From assembly GCA_013297925.1 (NCBI GenBank), contig JAAFJC010000037.1:1-32320 (forward strand): DNA of 32,320 nucleotides, read 5' to 3'. Positions 1 to 7,242 of this stretch are shown here, piece by piece (the first letter of the stretch is position 1; every line of letters begins with the position of its first letter). Under the pieces are notes generated by a model, which was not told the DNA's origin, did no database searches, and saw nothing but the letters and a program-made list of their open reading frames with translations. A program made the position numbers and the translations under genes. This stretch comes from Comamonadaceae bacterium. Lineage in GTDB: Bacteria > Pseudomonadota > Gammaproteobacteria > Burkholderiales > Burkholderiaceae_C.

Positions 1-1
1 T

Positions 2-781
2 AGCGCAAGCATCGTAGCGACAGCGCCTACACTTCCTCCCGCTGCTCCAGCCCCAGTGCCCACGCCATCAGCTGCATCCGATGCAGCTGTCTCCTCAGCT
101 GCGGCTATCGCCCAAGCGCCAATGGCCGCAGCAATGCCCAAAGAAACACCTGCCAAGAAACTCAGCGAAGCCAAAACAGCGACAACCGAAACGGCGTCCC
201 CAAGAGCAGAAGCGTCTTCTATCGCGATTACCGCCCCAGCCCGCGTTGCAGCGCCCGCTGGCGCAACTGCTGGTGTCACTGAACCAGAATCCAACCGGTC
301 ACGCACGCAAGAAGCCACGCCTGCCATCGCCACCGCTCCAGCGGCTGCTCCAACACCAACAGCACGTGCCGCTGCACCGTCGGAAAAAGCCACTGCCGAT
401 GTGAGCGCCGCAGCGCCAGGTTATGCAGCGCCATCTGCATCCGCGCCGCCATCCATCGTCAGCGCTGCTCGCCCTATGGCCACGCCATCAGCGCGCGCCA
501 TCATCCCCTCGCCAGACAAGCTCTTCGCTGCCATCCAAGGCAAAGATACTGCAGCTCTGCGCCAAGCTATCACGCAAGGTGCATCGCCCAACGCCCGCAC
601 CGCCGAAGGCAACCCCGCCCTCCACCAAGCCGTCATCCAACGCTGGCCAGAAGGCGTGCGCATCCTGCTCGCCGCAGGTGCAGACCGCAACGCCAAAAAC
701 AACAAAGGCCACACTGCTGCGGATGTGGCCTTAGATTTAGGTTATCAAGATATCGCGGAGCTTCTAGCTAGGTTTCAGTGA
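2..781 (+). CDS. Ala/Pro-rich protein with C-terminal ankyrin repeats (5' end outside window)
   Basis: The frame is open from the left edge, so the start codon lies outside the window; a GTG at position 56 is only an internal candidate. About the first 150 visible residues are a low-complexity Ala/Pro/Thr/Ser linker. The last 85 or so hold two ankyrin-type repeats, recognisable by GNPALHQAVIQ followed by GVRILLAAGADRNAKNNKGH and by TAADVALDLGYQDIAELLA. Ankyrin repeats are protein-binding modules; the long Pro/Ala linker suggests a tether to an upstream domain that cannot be seen, possibly a membrane anchor. It converges on the caspase-fold gene with a gap of about 25 bp. The partner is unknown. 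Confidence 0.75.
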   Translation, partial: SASIVATAPTLPPAAPAPVPTPSAASDAAVSSAAAIAQAPMAAAMPKETPAKKLSEAKTATTETASPRAEASSIAITAPARVAAPAGATAGVTEPESNRSRTQEATPAIATAPAAAPTPTARAAAPSEKATADVSAAAPGYAAPSASAPPSIVSAARPMATPSARAIIPSPDKLFAAIQGKDTAALRQAITQGASPNARTAEGNPALHQAVIQRWPEGVRILLAAGADRNAKNNKGHTAADVALDLGYQDIAELLARFQ

Positions 782-806
782 CAGCCAAGCGTCAAGCGAG
801 AGCAGC

Positions 807-848
807 TCACCCACCCCGCGCACTGCGCCCACGAACCTTCGGATCATC
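807..848 (-). repeat. Copy 1 of the 42-bp tail-coding repeat
   Basis: Encodes the last 13 residues and stop of the caspase-fold protein. It matches 1643-1684 over exactly 42 bp with 7 mismatches, all synonymous (six at third codon positions, one CGG/AGG Arg). Confidence 0.8.
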
Positions 849-1643
849 TTGCCGAGGCTTGAACACAATTTCATCAGCGTTCACGTTAGAACGCACAATT
901 TGCGGGCTCAATCGTTGCGTTGACTCCCGGTGTGCCATTACCAAGGTACGGTTTGCAATTTGGTTCAAAGTAGCCCCCTCAAACGACAACGATGCCACTA
1001 GCTGCTTAGTCAAAATCCCATTCTTCCCGTCTTCAGTCTCAAGGGAGCTCCTGCCAAACACATTCGGCAGCATCACCAAAGTCCCGCTCTCTTGCTCCAG
1101 AGTTTTTCTGAGGATAGCGGGATGGGTTGGAGGCGTTCCGGGGGCTAGAAAATCCTCTGTCGTATCCATATCCGCCACCAGCAGAATCGGCGCACGAGGC
1201 GCAGGGCCTACGCTGCGTTGAGTTGCCATCGTCTTCAGCACCCAAGCCAAATCCGTGGAATGCCTCTCCACATCATCCTCAGAGCGCACCGGCTCAGCAC
1301 TCAAACCCAGAAATCGCATGCTCCCGCGCACCGTTGAACCATGGCCTGCCAGATACACCAGGCTCAGCACCCCAGCGCGCCCAGCTTTTCTAGCAAACGC
1401 CTCTACGGCGCTTTGAAACTGCCTATCCGTCAAATCGGTGAATCGCTCTACCGCAAAGCCCACGCTCTGCAGTGCATCAGCCATTAAGTTCACGTCATTC
1501 AATGTGCTTTGCAAAGGCGCGACTTTGTAGGCACCGTTGCCCACAACCAAAGCCATGCGCGGCATATTGGGTGACCACTGAGCCAGCGTCGAACCGCCAG
1601 CAATAGCCAGCAAGCCACCCACCAAACATCCCCGCCGCCGCAT
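807..1643 (-). CDS. Secreted caspase-fold (peptidase C14-like) protein lacking the catalytic cysteine
   Basis: A 278-residue protein. The ATG at 1643 overlaps the upstream stop as TGATG, so I prefer it to the GTG one codon earlier. A short signal peptide (LVGGLLAIAGG, then STLAQ) is followed by a caspase-like p20 fold: RMALVVGNGAYKVAPLQST, a NDVNLMADALQSVGF helix and VYLAGHGS with the catalytic-type His. Where bacterial relatives carry the D-A-C motif that supplies the nucleophile, this protein reads LLVADMDTTEDF, so the Cys is replaced by Asp and the protein is probably not a peptidase. The last 13 residues (DDPKVRGRSARGG) are identical to the end of the upstream gene product. It is third in a minus-strand run of secreted proteins. 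The fold call is firm; the role is unknown. Confidence 0.75.
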   Translation of the reverse strand: MRRRGCLVGGLLAIAGGSTLAQWSPNMPRMALVVGNGAYKVAPLQSTLNDVNLMADALQSVGFAVERFTDLTDRQFQSAVEAFARKAGRAGVLSLVYLAGHGSTVRGSMRFLGLSAEPVRSEDDVERHSTDLAWVLKTMATQRSVGPAPRAPILLVADMDTTEDFLAPGTPPTHPAILRKTLEQESGTLVMLPNVFGRSSLETEDGKNGILTKQLVASLSFEGATLNQIANRTLVMAHRESTQRLSPQIVRSNVNADEIVFKPRQDDPKVRGRSARGG

Positions 1644-1684
1644 CACCCGCCCCTCGCGCTACGTCCGCGCACCTTCGGATCATC
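1643..1684 (-). repeat. Copy 2 of the 42-bp tail-coding repeat
   Basis: Encodes the C-terminus and stop of the small secreted protein; partner of 807-848. Identical peptide, diverged DNA. Confidence 0.8.
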
Positions 1685-1990
1685 AGCCACTTGCCCGCTT
1701 GCTGATGAGCGTTTGCCCAACTCCAAGCCAGCCAGACACGCTGCAAGCGCCGCAACAGCATTGCTCGAACCCCTTGAACGCGCAGATTCAAAATTGTTTT
1801 GAAGGCGCTCATTTGGCATTGACCCAAAGTTACCTTGAAGGAACGAAACGATATCTCGCCGAGTATCTGCTACCGACAAGGCGCTCTGCGCTTGCGCTTC
1901 ACAAGGCTGGGCATTGACATGGACGGCGATGCCCCAAAGCACTGCAAGGAAAAGCATAGCTTTGAAAACTCCCAAAGAAACCCGCCGCAT
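1643..1990 (-). CDS. Small secreted protein of unknown function sharing a C-terminal tail with the caspase-fold neighbour
   Basis: A 115-residue product. I use the ATG at 1990, which lies one base after the stop of the DUF1566-like gene and directly precedes a signal peptide (MRRVSLGVFKAMLFLAVLWG, cleavage near VNAQ). The longer frame to 2041 would bury that peptide. The mature part is about 90 residues with two cysteines and no domain I recognise. It ends in DDPKVRGRSARGG, exactly like the next protein. Its stop overlaps the next start (TGATG), so the two are probably translationally coupled and made together. Confidence 0.6.
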   Translation of the reverse strand: MRRVSLGVFKAMLFLAVLWGIAVHVNAQPCEAQAQSALSVADTRRDIVSFLQGNFGSMPNERLQNNFESARSRGSSNAVAALAACLAGLELGKRSSASGQVADDPKVRGRSARGG

Positions 1991-1991
1991 C

Positions 1992-3221
1992 TCAATTGCC
2001 CCCCAGATTACGACAGCGGGCGGTGATGTTGCCGCCTTCAAAGGAAGCGTCGGCTGGCATCGCTGGGTCTTTGCAGGCGAAGTAATGGATGGCTTCTGCG
2101 CCTTTGGTATGCATCGCAGATCGGCTATTGGGGCCGACTGAATCTAGACCGAATTTTTGATTCTCACAATTGAGCCCGGTGAGCCAGCCTGAGTTGAGGG
2201 CGTTCGACTCGCGCGGCCTGAAGGCACACATGTTGAACCACACTTTGTAAGAGCAGGTATTGACCATCGCGCCAAACAAACCCGTGGGATCAACCCGCAA
2301 GCAATCATGCGCCTCCGCCGCCGGATCATGCACCCGCCGCCCGCGCCGCTGCGCATCCGCATCCGCCCGCTGCTGCACATTCACAGCCGCAGCCGCAGCC
2401 TGAGCCTGCTGGGCTGCGGCTTGGAGTTGTTGGGATTGGTTAGATGTTTCAACGGTTGAGTTAGGCTGAATATCTCGGCGATTAGCCTGAAAAACTTTCA
2501 AGCAGGCCAGATTTTGTCCAATTTGATCTTGCGGCGATAAGTCCCTTCGAGAAAGTATATCGAAGCATTCTTTTTGGCTAGAGGGAGGTGCTCCTCTATA
2601 AATTTGGTTGGCAAGATCCGGCGGCTGTTGGCTATCAGGTTGACCAGAATGTGTGCTGCTAAATAGATAAAAAACATCAGATGCAGAATGACGATCATCT
2701 ACATCCTTTGCAAAACCTTCTCGTTTGTCGGGGTCACTGCCGCGAATCAATCTTGCCCGGAAAAAGAATTTTATATTTTTAGCATACCCTCTTGTGAGAG
2801 GGTCACTATTAGAAACTGGTGTCGACGTTAAGAAACCGTAGTTTCCTCCAGCGAAATCAATATTTCGGGACATTGTCGTTTGGTAAAAAGGATGTCCGTT
2901 GGTCGTGCAAAGCTGGTATGCATCATTGAATTTCTTCATCTCCTCTCTTGTTGGAAGACGCCATGTCCCGCTTGAGTATCTTCTCAATGCCGTAGCGTGA
3001 TTCATTTTTTCCGCTGATGCAGTATCTTGACATATCCCACTCTTTTGAACAGTGACGCCTATTGCACACATCCGTATCGAAATTCCGCTAGCGCTATCCG
3101 TTGCTGTGCCGTCGCCGTTGTCTTTGAGATTGCAAGCAAACAAACCTTCACTGAAGTGCAAGCCACAAAGCAAAACAACTAACGATTTTAATAAAATGGA
3201 TTTCTGCATTAAGCTTGGCAT
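1992..3221 (-). CDS. Secreted DUF1566-like protein with a Gln/Ala-rich coiled linker
   Basis: A 409-residue product from the ATG at 3221; ATG 3207-3209 is an alternative, and an upstream ATG would extend the frame to 3317 but bury the signal peptide (SILLKSLVVLLCGLHFSEG). No strong ribosome site decides the start. The mature N-terminus has the DUF1566 (Lcl C-terminal) signature: DNGDGTATDSASGISIRMCA, a Cys-rich turn and WRLPTREEMKKF. A Gln/Ala-rich likely coiled coil (SQQLQAAAQQAQAAAAAVNV) leads to a Cys-rich C-terminal part with about six cysteines. DUF1566 proteins are typically surface or secreted. It is first of three tightly spaced secreted-protein genes. The partner is unknown. Confidence 0.65.
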   Translation of the reverse strand: MPSLMQKSILLKSLVVLLCGLHFSEGLFACNLKDNGDGTATDSASGISIRMCAIGVTVQKSGICQDTASAEKMNHATALRRYSSGTWRLPTREEMKKFNDAYQLCTTNGHPFYQTTMSRNIDFAGGNYGFLTSTPVSNSDPLTRGYAKNIKFFFRARLIRGSDPDKREGFAKDVDDRHSASDVFYLFSSTHSGQPDSQQPPDLANQIYRGAPPSSQKECFDILSRRDLSPQDQIGQNLACLKVFQANRRDIQPNSTVETSNQSQQLQAAAQQAQAAAAAVNVQQRADADAQRRGRRVHDPAAEAHDCLRVDPTGLFGAMVNTCSYKVWFNMCAFRPRESNALNSGWLTGLNCENQKFGLDSVGPNSRSAMHTKGAEAIHYFACKDPAMPADASFEGGNITARCRNLGGN

Positions 3222-3414
3222 TGCAACATTCACACATCTCCAAGTCATTTCTTCGCTCCAATGTTGTGTCATGAATTGAGTGAAATCGTAACGAAAATTT
3301 AAGGCGCTGTCATCCACAAAAGTGAGGATATGTTGTCCCCAAAATGGGCGCTGGCGATTTTTAGCCTGAGCGCGATTCCCATGGTCGTATGCACCGTCAG
3401 CCGACTAAAGGCTT

Positions 3415-3474
3415 ATTTTTGAAAGCGTTTTGAGCACTTCGCCGGCATGGAATCTGCGCGAAGCGCTATGAAAA
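3415..3474 (-). repeat. Dispersed GCGCA/TGCCGGCGAA repeat, copy A
   Basis: On the minus strand it reads CATAGCGCTTCGCGCAG, then ATGCCGGCGAAGTGCTC and AAAACGCTT. It is among the best full-length copies of the family and lies just downstream of the DUF2442 gene. Confidence 0.8.
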
Positions 3475-3505
3475 GATGAGTGTTTGGGCGCTGAGATCGG
3501 GCGGA

Positions 3506-3721
3506 TCAATGCGCGGGAGCGGCTACTGACAGGGGCACTGAATCCAGCCAGAGCGTTTCTGGCGCAATATCGAGCTCGCCAGGCCAAATCACTGTATCGG
3601 AGTCTGCTTTGACTTGTTTGAACAGGATTTCGCTACGCAGCGCCAGCCAAGGCTTCATGGCGATGAGGGGCTTCATGTCAAACAAGCGCAGGCTGCCGTC
3701 GGCATAGGTGAGCTCCAGCAT
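3506..3721 (-). CDS. DUF2442 family protein
   Basis: A 71-residue product. The sequence MLELTYADGSLRLFDMKPLI and the block VIWPGELDIAPETLWLDSVP match the small DUF2442 fold as I know it. Such proteins often sit beside DUF4160 genes and are suspected of belonging to toxin-antitoxin-like pairs; no DUF4160 partner is visible here. Copies of the dispersed repeat lie about 30 bp downstream (3415-3474) and 15 bp upstream (3737-3777), both in the same orientation. The family call is good; the function is unknown. Confidence 0.75.
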   Translation of the reverse strand: MLELTYADGSLRLFDMKPLIAMKPWLALRSEILFKQVKADSDTVIWPGELDIAPETLWLDSVPLSVAAPAH

Positions 3722-3736
3722 TCTTAGCTTTCAGGC

Positions 3737-3777
3737 AGTTAGCACGCACGGAATCTGCGCGAGGTGCTATGAAAATC
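3737..3777 (-). repeat. Dispersed repeat, copy B (partial)
   Basis: On the minus strand: TTTTCATAGCACCTCGCGCA then GATTCCGTGCGTGC. It matches the 5' half of copy A; the GCCGGCGAA half has decayed. It lies directly upstream of the DUF2442 gene. Confidence 0.7.
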
Positions 3778-3820
3778 AGAGCAATGTTGATACTAGCTCG
3801 CCAAATTGAGGGGAATGGCT

Positions 3821-4876
3821 TTATTGCGCTAGCTCGTCCCCTTCGCTATCCCATAGGGTGAGTTTTTCAGCCAAGGTTTCTATGCTGGGCAAGCTGCCTA
3901 AGACGGCATGGGGCAAAGTGGTGCGGAATGTGGATACGCCCATGGGTGTGTCTACCCCGCGCAGCGCATATTCAACCATGGTTTTCTTTTTGCTTTTGCA
4001 TAAGATGATGCCGATGGTGGGCAAGTCAACCGCAGCATCGCGCACCAAATCGTCAACAGCGGCGAGGTAGCCATTGAGCTGGCCCGTGTATTCGAATTTG
4101 AATTCGGTATTTTTCAGCTCAATGACGACGTAGCAATGGAGCTTGGTGTGATAGAAAAGCAGATCGATATAAAACTCATCGCCCTCTATATCGAGCTTGT
4201 ATTGGCTGCCCACAAAGGCAAAGCCTACACCTAGTTCGATGAGGAAATCTCGCAGATGGGTAATGAGGGCTTTCTCTATGCTGCGCTCGTTGACAGCATC
4301 TGTGAGGCTGAGGAAATCAAAGGCATAGGGATCTTTGACCAAATCGCGGGCTAGCTCAGATTGTGGTGCGGGGAGCGTGCGCGCGAAGTTGTTTTGGGCT
4401 TGGCCGAGACGAGTGTGAAGCTGGGTTTCGATTTGGTATTCCAGAGCAGCGCGGCTCCAGCCATGGGCCGTGGTTTGCTGGATATACCATTGGCGCAGGG
4501 TCGGGTCTTTGATTTTGTCTAGGATGACGCAGTTATGAAACCACGGGATTTGTGCAGCAAGCTGCTGCACTATTGCCTCATCCGGCCAGCTTTCAGCAAA
4601 CGAGCGCATGTATTTCAGATTGCGGGGAGACAAGCCTTTCATATCCGGGAACTCGCTGCGCAGATCATGAGCCAACTGCTCAATGACCTTTGCGCCCCAG
4701 CCTTGCTGGGCTTGGCGGGCGATGATTTCTGAGCCGATGCGCCAATAAAGCAATACCAGTTCTCGATTGACGGCTAGGCTGGCTTTAACGCGAGAGCTGC
4801 GAATGAGCGCTTTGAGCTCGGTGAGCCATTGGGAGTAGTTGCCTATCGGCGATGGGGTTTCTAATGATTTGGGCAT
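3821..4876 (-). CDS. DUF1016 (YhcG-type) PD-(D/E)XK nuclease-like protein
   Basis: A 351-residue protein of usual family length. The N-terminal DUF1016 helical domain shows LLYWRIGSEI, GWGAKVIEQLAHDLRSEFP and GLSPRNLKYMRSFAE. The C-terminal PDDEXK_4 nuclease core has FVGSQYKLDIEGDEFYIDLL with Asp 238 and VVIELK with Glu 253 and Lys 255, so the metal-binding residues are present. Family members are often found in or near restriction-modification and other defence or mobile regions, but no methylase or restriction subunit is present here. The upstream region to 4930 is very AT-rich, unlike its neighbours, which fits acquired DNA. DNA cleavage is inferred from the fold. Confidence 0.85.
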   Translation of the reverse strand: MPKSLETPSPIGNYSQWLTELKALIRSSRVKASLAVNRELVLLYWRIGSEIIARQAQQGWGAKVIEQLAHDLRSEFPDMKGLSPRNLKYMRSFAESWPDEAIVQQLAAQIPWFHNCVILDKIKDPTLRQWYIQQTTAHGWSRAALEYQIETQLHTRLGQAQNNFARTLPAPQSELARDLVKDPYAFDFLSLTDAVNERSIEKALITHLRDFLIELGVGFAFVGSQYKLDIEGDEFYIDLLFYHTKLHCYVVIELKNTEFKFEYTGQLNGYLAAVDDLVRDAAVDLPTIGIILCKSKKKTMVEYALRGVDTPMGVSTFRTTLPHAVLGSLPSIETLAEKLTLWDSEGDELAQ

Positions 4877-4948
4877 GCCTGCATTTTATGGATTTTTTAT
4901 TAAAATACTATATATTCATACAGTTTTTTAACTTGCATTTCTCAAAAC

Positions 4949-4972
4949 AAAAGCGGCTGAAGAGCCGCTTTT
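4949..4972 (-). terminator. Rho-independent terminator after phaB
   Basis: Perfect 10-bp stem AAAAGCGGCT / AGCCGCTTTT with a 4-base loop, followed on the minus strand by GTTTTG. It lies about 20 bp after the phaB stop and before the divergent AT-rich region of the nuclease gene. It would end the phaCAB transcript. Confidence 0.85.
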
Positions 4973-4992
4973 GTAGAAACGCTTGGCGCACA

Positions 4993-5730
4993 TCAGCCCA
5001 TATGCAAACCACCATTGCAAGAAAAGTCTGCGCCGGTGGTAAAGCCTGATTCATCGCCGGCGAGCCAGCCGACGATGCCGCCGATTTCTTCGGGGGTGCC
5101 TAGGCGCTTCACGGGGATGGTGGCGACGATTTTTTCTAGCACGTCGGGGCGAATGGCTTTGACCATGTCTGTGCCGATGTAGCCGGGGCTCACGGTGTTG
5201 ACTGTGACGCCTTTCGCAGCCATCTCTTGGGCGAGTGCCATGGTGAAGCCGTGCATGCCGGCTTTGGCGGCGGAATAATTCGTTTGGCCAGCTTGGCCTT
5301 TTTCGCCGTTGACGGAGCTGATTTGGATGATGCGGCCAAAGCCGCGCTCGACCATATCCGGCACGACTTGTTTGGTCACGTTGAACATGGAATTGAGGTT
5401 GGTGTCGATCACAGAATCCCAATCATCGCGCGTCATTTTGAGGAACATGCGATCACGGGTGATGCCGGCGTTGTTGACGAGCACATCGATCGAACCATGC
5501 TCGGCTTTGGCTTTAGAGAAGGCCTCCACCGTGGAATCCCAATCGGCGACGTTGCCCACGGATGTGTAGAAGGTGTAGCCTAAAGCGGCTTGCTCATCGA
5601 TCCATTTTTTGAAATCACGCGTGGGGCCGCAGCCTGCGATGACTTTGAAACCGCGCTTGTGCAGGGCCTGGCAAATCGATGTGCCGATGCCACCCATGCC
5701 GCCTGTGACGTAGGCTACTTTTTGACTCAT
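4993..5730 (-). CDS. phaB: Acetoacetyl-CoA reductase
   Basis: A 245-residue short-chain dehydrogenase, close to the usual PhaB length. It reduces acetoacetyl-CoA to (R)-3-hydroxybutyryl-CoA with NADPH, the second step of polyhydroxybutyrate synthesis. Visible motifs are the nucleotide-binding TGGMGGIGTSI at the N-terminus, NNAGITRD, the catalytic Ser in IQISSVNG, the catalytic Tyr and Lys in TNYSAAKAG, and SPGYIGTDMV. A good ribosome site (AGAGGAAACACC then ATG) fixes the start. It is last in phaC-phaA-phaB and is followed by a strong terminator. The 105-bp gap to phaA is filled by a dispersed repeat copy. Confidence 0.96.
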   Translation of the reverse strand: MSQKVAYVTGGMGGIGTSICQALHKRGFKVIAGCGPTRDFKKWIDEQAALGYTFYTSVGNVADWDSTVEAFSKAKAEHGSIDVLVNNAGITRDRMFLKMTRDDWDSVIDTNLNSMFNVTKQVVPDMVERGFGRIIQISSVNGEKGQAGQTNYSAAKAGMHGFTMALAQEMAAKGVTVNTVSPGYIGTDMVKAIRPDVLEKIVATIPVKRLGTPEEIGGIVGWLAGDESGFTTGADFSCNGGLHMG

Positions 5731-5755
5731 GGTGTTTCCTCTTTCAAATGAGATA

Positions 5756-5817
5756 CTATAAATTTAGGAGCACTCCGCGCAGGTTTCATGCCGGCGGAAT
5801 GCTCAAAATACTTAAAA
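5756..5817 (+). repeat. Dispersed repeat, copy C (phaA-phaB spacer)
   Basis: Reads CTATAAATTTAGGAGCACTC, CGCGCAGGTTTCATGCCGGC, GGAATGCTCAAAATACTTAA. It is a full-length copy occupying most of the spacer between phaA and phaB, opposite to the direction of transcription. Confidence 0.85.
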
Positions 5818-5835
5818 CTGACTCTAACGCGAATA

Positions 5836-7014
5836 TCAGCGCTCAACGCAGAGGGAAACCCCCATGCCGCCGCCGATGCAAAGAGCCGCGAGGCCTTTCT
5901 TGGCATTGCTGCGCTGCATCTCGTGCAAGAGCGTGACCAAGATGCGGCAGCCGGATGCGCCGATGGGGTGACCAATCGCAATCGCGCCGCCGTTGACGTT
6001 GACTTTGCTTGGGTCGATATCAAGTGCTTTGTTCACAGCGCAGGCTTGTGCGGCGAAGGCTTCGTTGAGTTCAAACAAATCCACGTCTTGAGCTTTCCAG
6101 CCCGCGCGCTGCAAGGCTTTTTGCGATGCAGGCACGGGGCCCATGCCCATGGTGGCAGGATCAAGGCCGCTGGTGCCAAAGCTCACGATGCGCGCCAGTG
6201 GCGTGAGGCCAAGGGCAGCGGCTTTCGCTGCGCTCATCACGACGACGGCTGCTGCGCCATCATTCAAACCCGAGGCATTGCCCGCTGTGACGGAGCCTGC
6301 TTTGTCAAACGCAGGGCGCAAGCCAGTGAGCGCTTCTAAATTGGTTTTCTTATTGATGAATTCATCGGCGTTAAACGTGATTGCATCACCCTTCTTCTGC
6401 GGAATCACCACATCCACAATCTCTGCGGCAAACTTGCCAGCAGCCTGCGCAGCAGCGGCCTTGGTTTGCGAGCCGAGGGCGAGCGCATCTTGCATATCGC
6501 GCGTGATGCCGTGGGCTTTGGCGACGTTCTCAGCTGTGATGCCCATGTGATATTGGTTGTACACATCCCACAGGCCATCGACGATCATGGAATCAATCAT
6601 CTTCCAATCACCCATGCGCTGGCCATCGCGCGAGCCCATCACGACGTGGGGCGAAGCGCTCATATTCTCTTGGCCACCGGCCACAACAATTTCGCTATCG
6701 CCCCATGCCACGGCTTGCGCGGCAAGCATCACGGCTTTGAGGCCGGAGCCGCAAACTGCGTTGATCGTGAGCGCAGGCGTTTCTTTCGCCACACCAGCTT
6801 TCATCATGGCTTGGCGAGCGGGATTCTGCCCGCTGCCAGCAGTGAGCACTTGGCCCATGATGATCTCGCCGATCTGCTCAGGACTGAGCTTGGCTCTTGC
6901 GATGGCTTCTTTGATGGCGATGGCACCGAGCTCAGGCGCGCTCACCTTAGCGAGCGAGCCGCCGAATTTGCCGACAGCGGTGCGGGCGGCGGAGACGATG
7001 ACGATGTCTTGCAT
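5836..7014 (-). CDS. phaA: Acetyl-CoA acetyltransferase (beta-ketothiolase)
   Basis: A 392-residue thiolase of standard length. It condenses two acetyl-CoA to acetoacetyl-CoA, the first step of PHB synthesis. The acyl-accepting Cys is in [19 protein letters not shown] (about residue 88), the His in [14 protein letters not shown], and the second catalytic Cys in [16 protein letters not shown] at the C-terminus. The start has a clear AAGGAAAGAAA ribosome site. It is the middle gene of phaCAB; the gap to phaC holds a long inverted repeat rather than a tight operon junction, so coupling to phaC expression may be imperfect. Confidence 0.96.
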   Translation of the reverse strand: MQDIVIVSAARTAVGKFGGSLAKVSAPELGAIAIKEAIARAKLSPEQIGEIIMGQVLTAGSGQNPARQAMMKAGVAKETPALTINAVCGSGLKAVMLAAQAVAWGDSEIVVAGGQENMSASPHVVMGSRDGQRMGDWKMIDSMIVDGLWDVYNQYHMGITAENVAKAHGITRDMQDALALGSQTKAAAAQAAGKFAAEIVDVVIPQKKGDAITFNADEFINKKTNLEALTGLRPAFDKAGSVTAGNASGLNDGAAAVVVMSAAKAAALGLTPLARIVSFGTSGLDPATMGMGPVPASQKALQRAGWKAQDVDLFELNEAFAAQACAVNKALDIDPSKVNVNGGAIAIGHPIGASGCRILVTLLHEMQRSNAKKGLAALCIGGGMGVSLCVER

Positions 7015-7067
7015 TTTCTTTCCTTTGAACTGAGTGCTTGGTTAATTTGAAATAGAAGAAAATAATA

Positions 7068-7111
7068 CCGGACGCAGAAGACGCAAAGGTTACGCAAAAG
7101 ACGCAAAAAAG
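7068..7111 (+). repeat. Left arm of a 44-bp inverted repeat between phaC and phaA
   Basis: Begins CCGGACGCAGAAGACGCAAA and is built of short ACGCAAAG-like units. Its reverse complement matches 7190-7233 at 43 of 44 positions, with a spacer of about 78 bp. Confidence 0.9.
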
Positions 7112-7189
7112 AAAAATACAAAAATGAATTTTCTTCTTTACATCTTCAGAGCGAACTTGTCGTTCTGTTTTTAATTTTTTATCTTCTGC

Positions 7190-7233
7190 CTTTTCTGCGT
7201 CTTTTGCGTAACCTTTGCGTCTTCTGCGTCCGG
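7190..7233 (-). repeat. Right arm of the 44-bp inverted repeat
   Basis: Ends TTTGCGTCTTCTGCGTCCGG. It begins 10 bases beyond the phaC stop. The pair could fold into a very strong RNA hairpin in the phaC-phaA transcript, or be a remnant of a mobile repeat. Confidence 0.9.
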
Positions 7234-7242
7234 AAGTTTGTA

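Noticed and set aside
3405-3587. 60-residue minus-strand frame below DUF2442
   Set aside because: It reads through repeat copy A and the out-of-frame 3' end of the DUF2442 gene; no independent support.
5051-5422. Arg/His-rich frames antisense or out of frame to phaB and similar frames elsewhere
   Set aside because: Composition typical of shadow frames of GC-rich genes; the real genes there are unambiguous.
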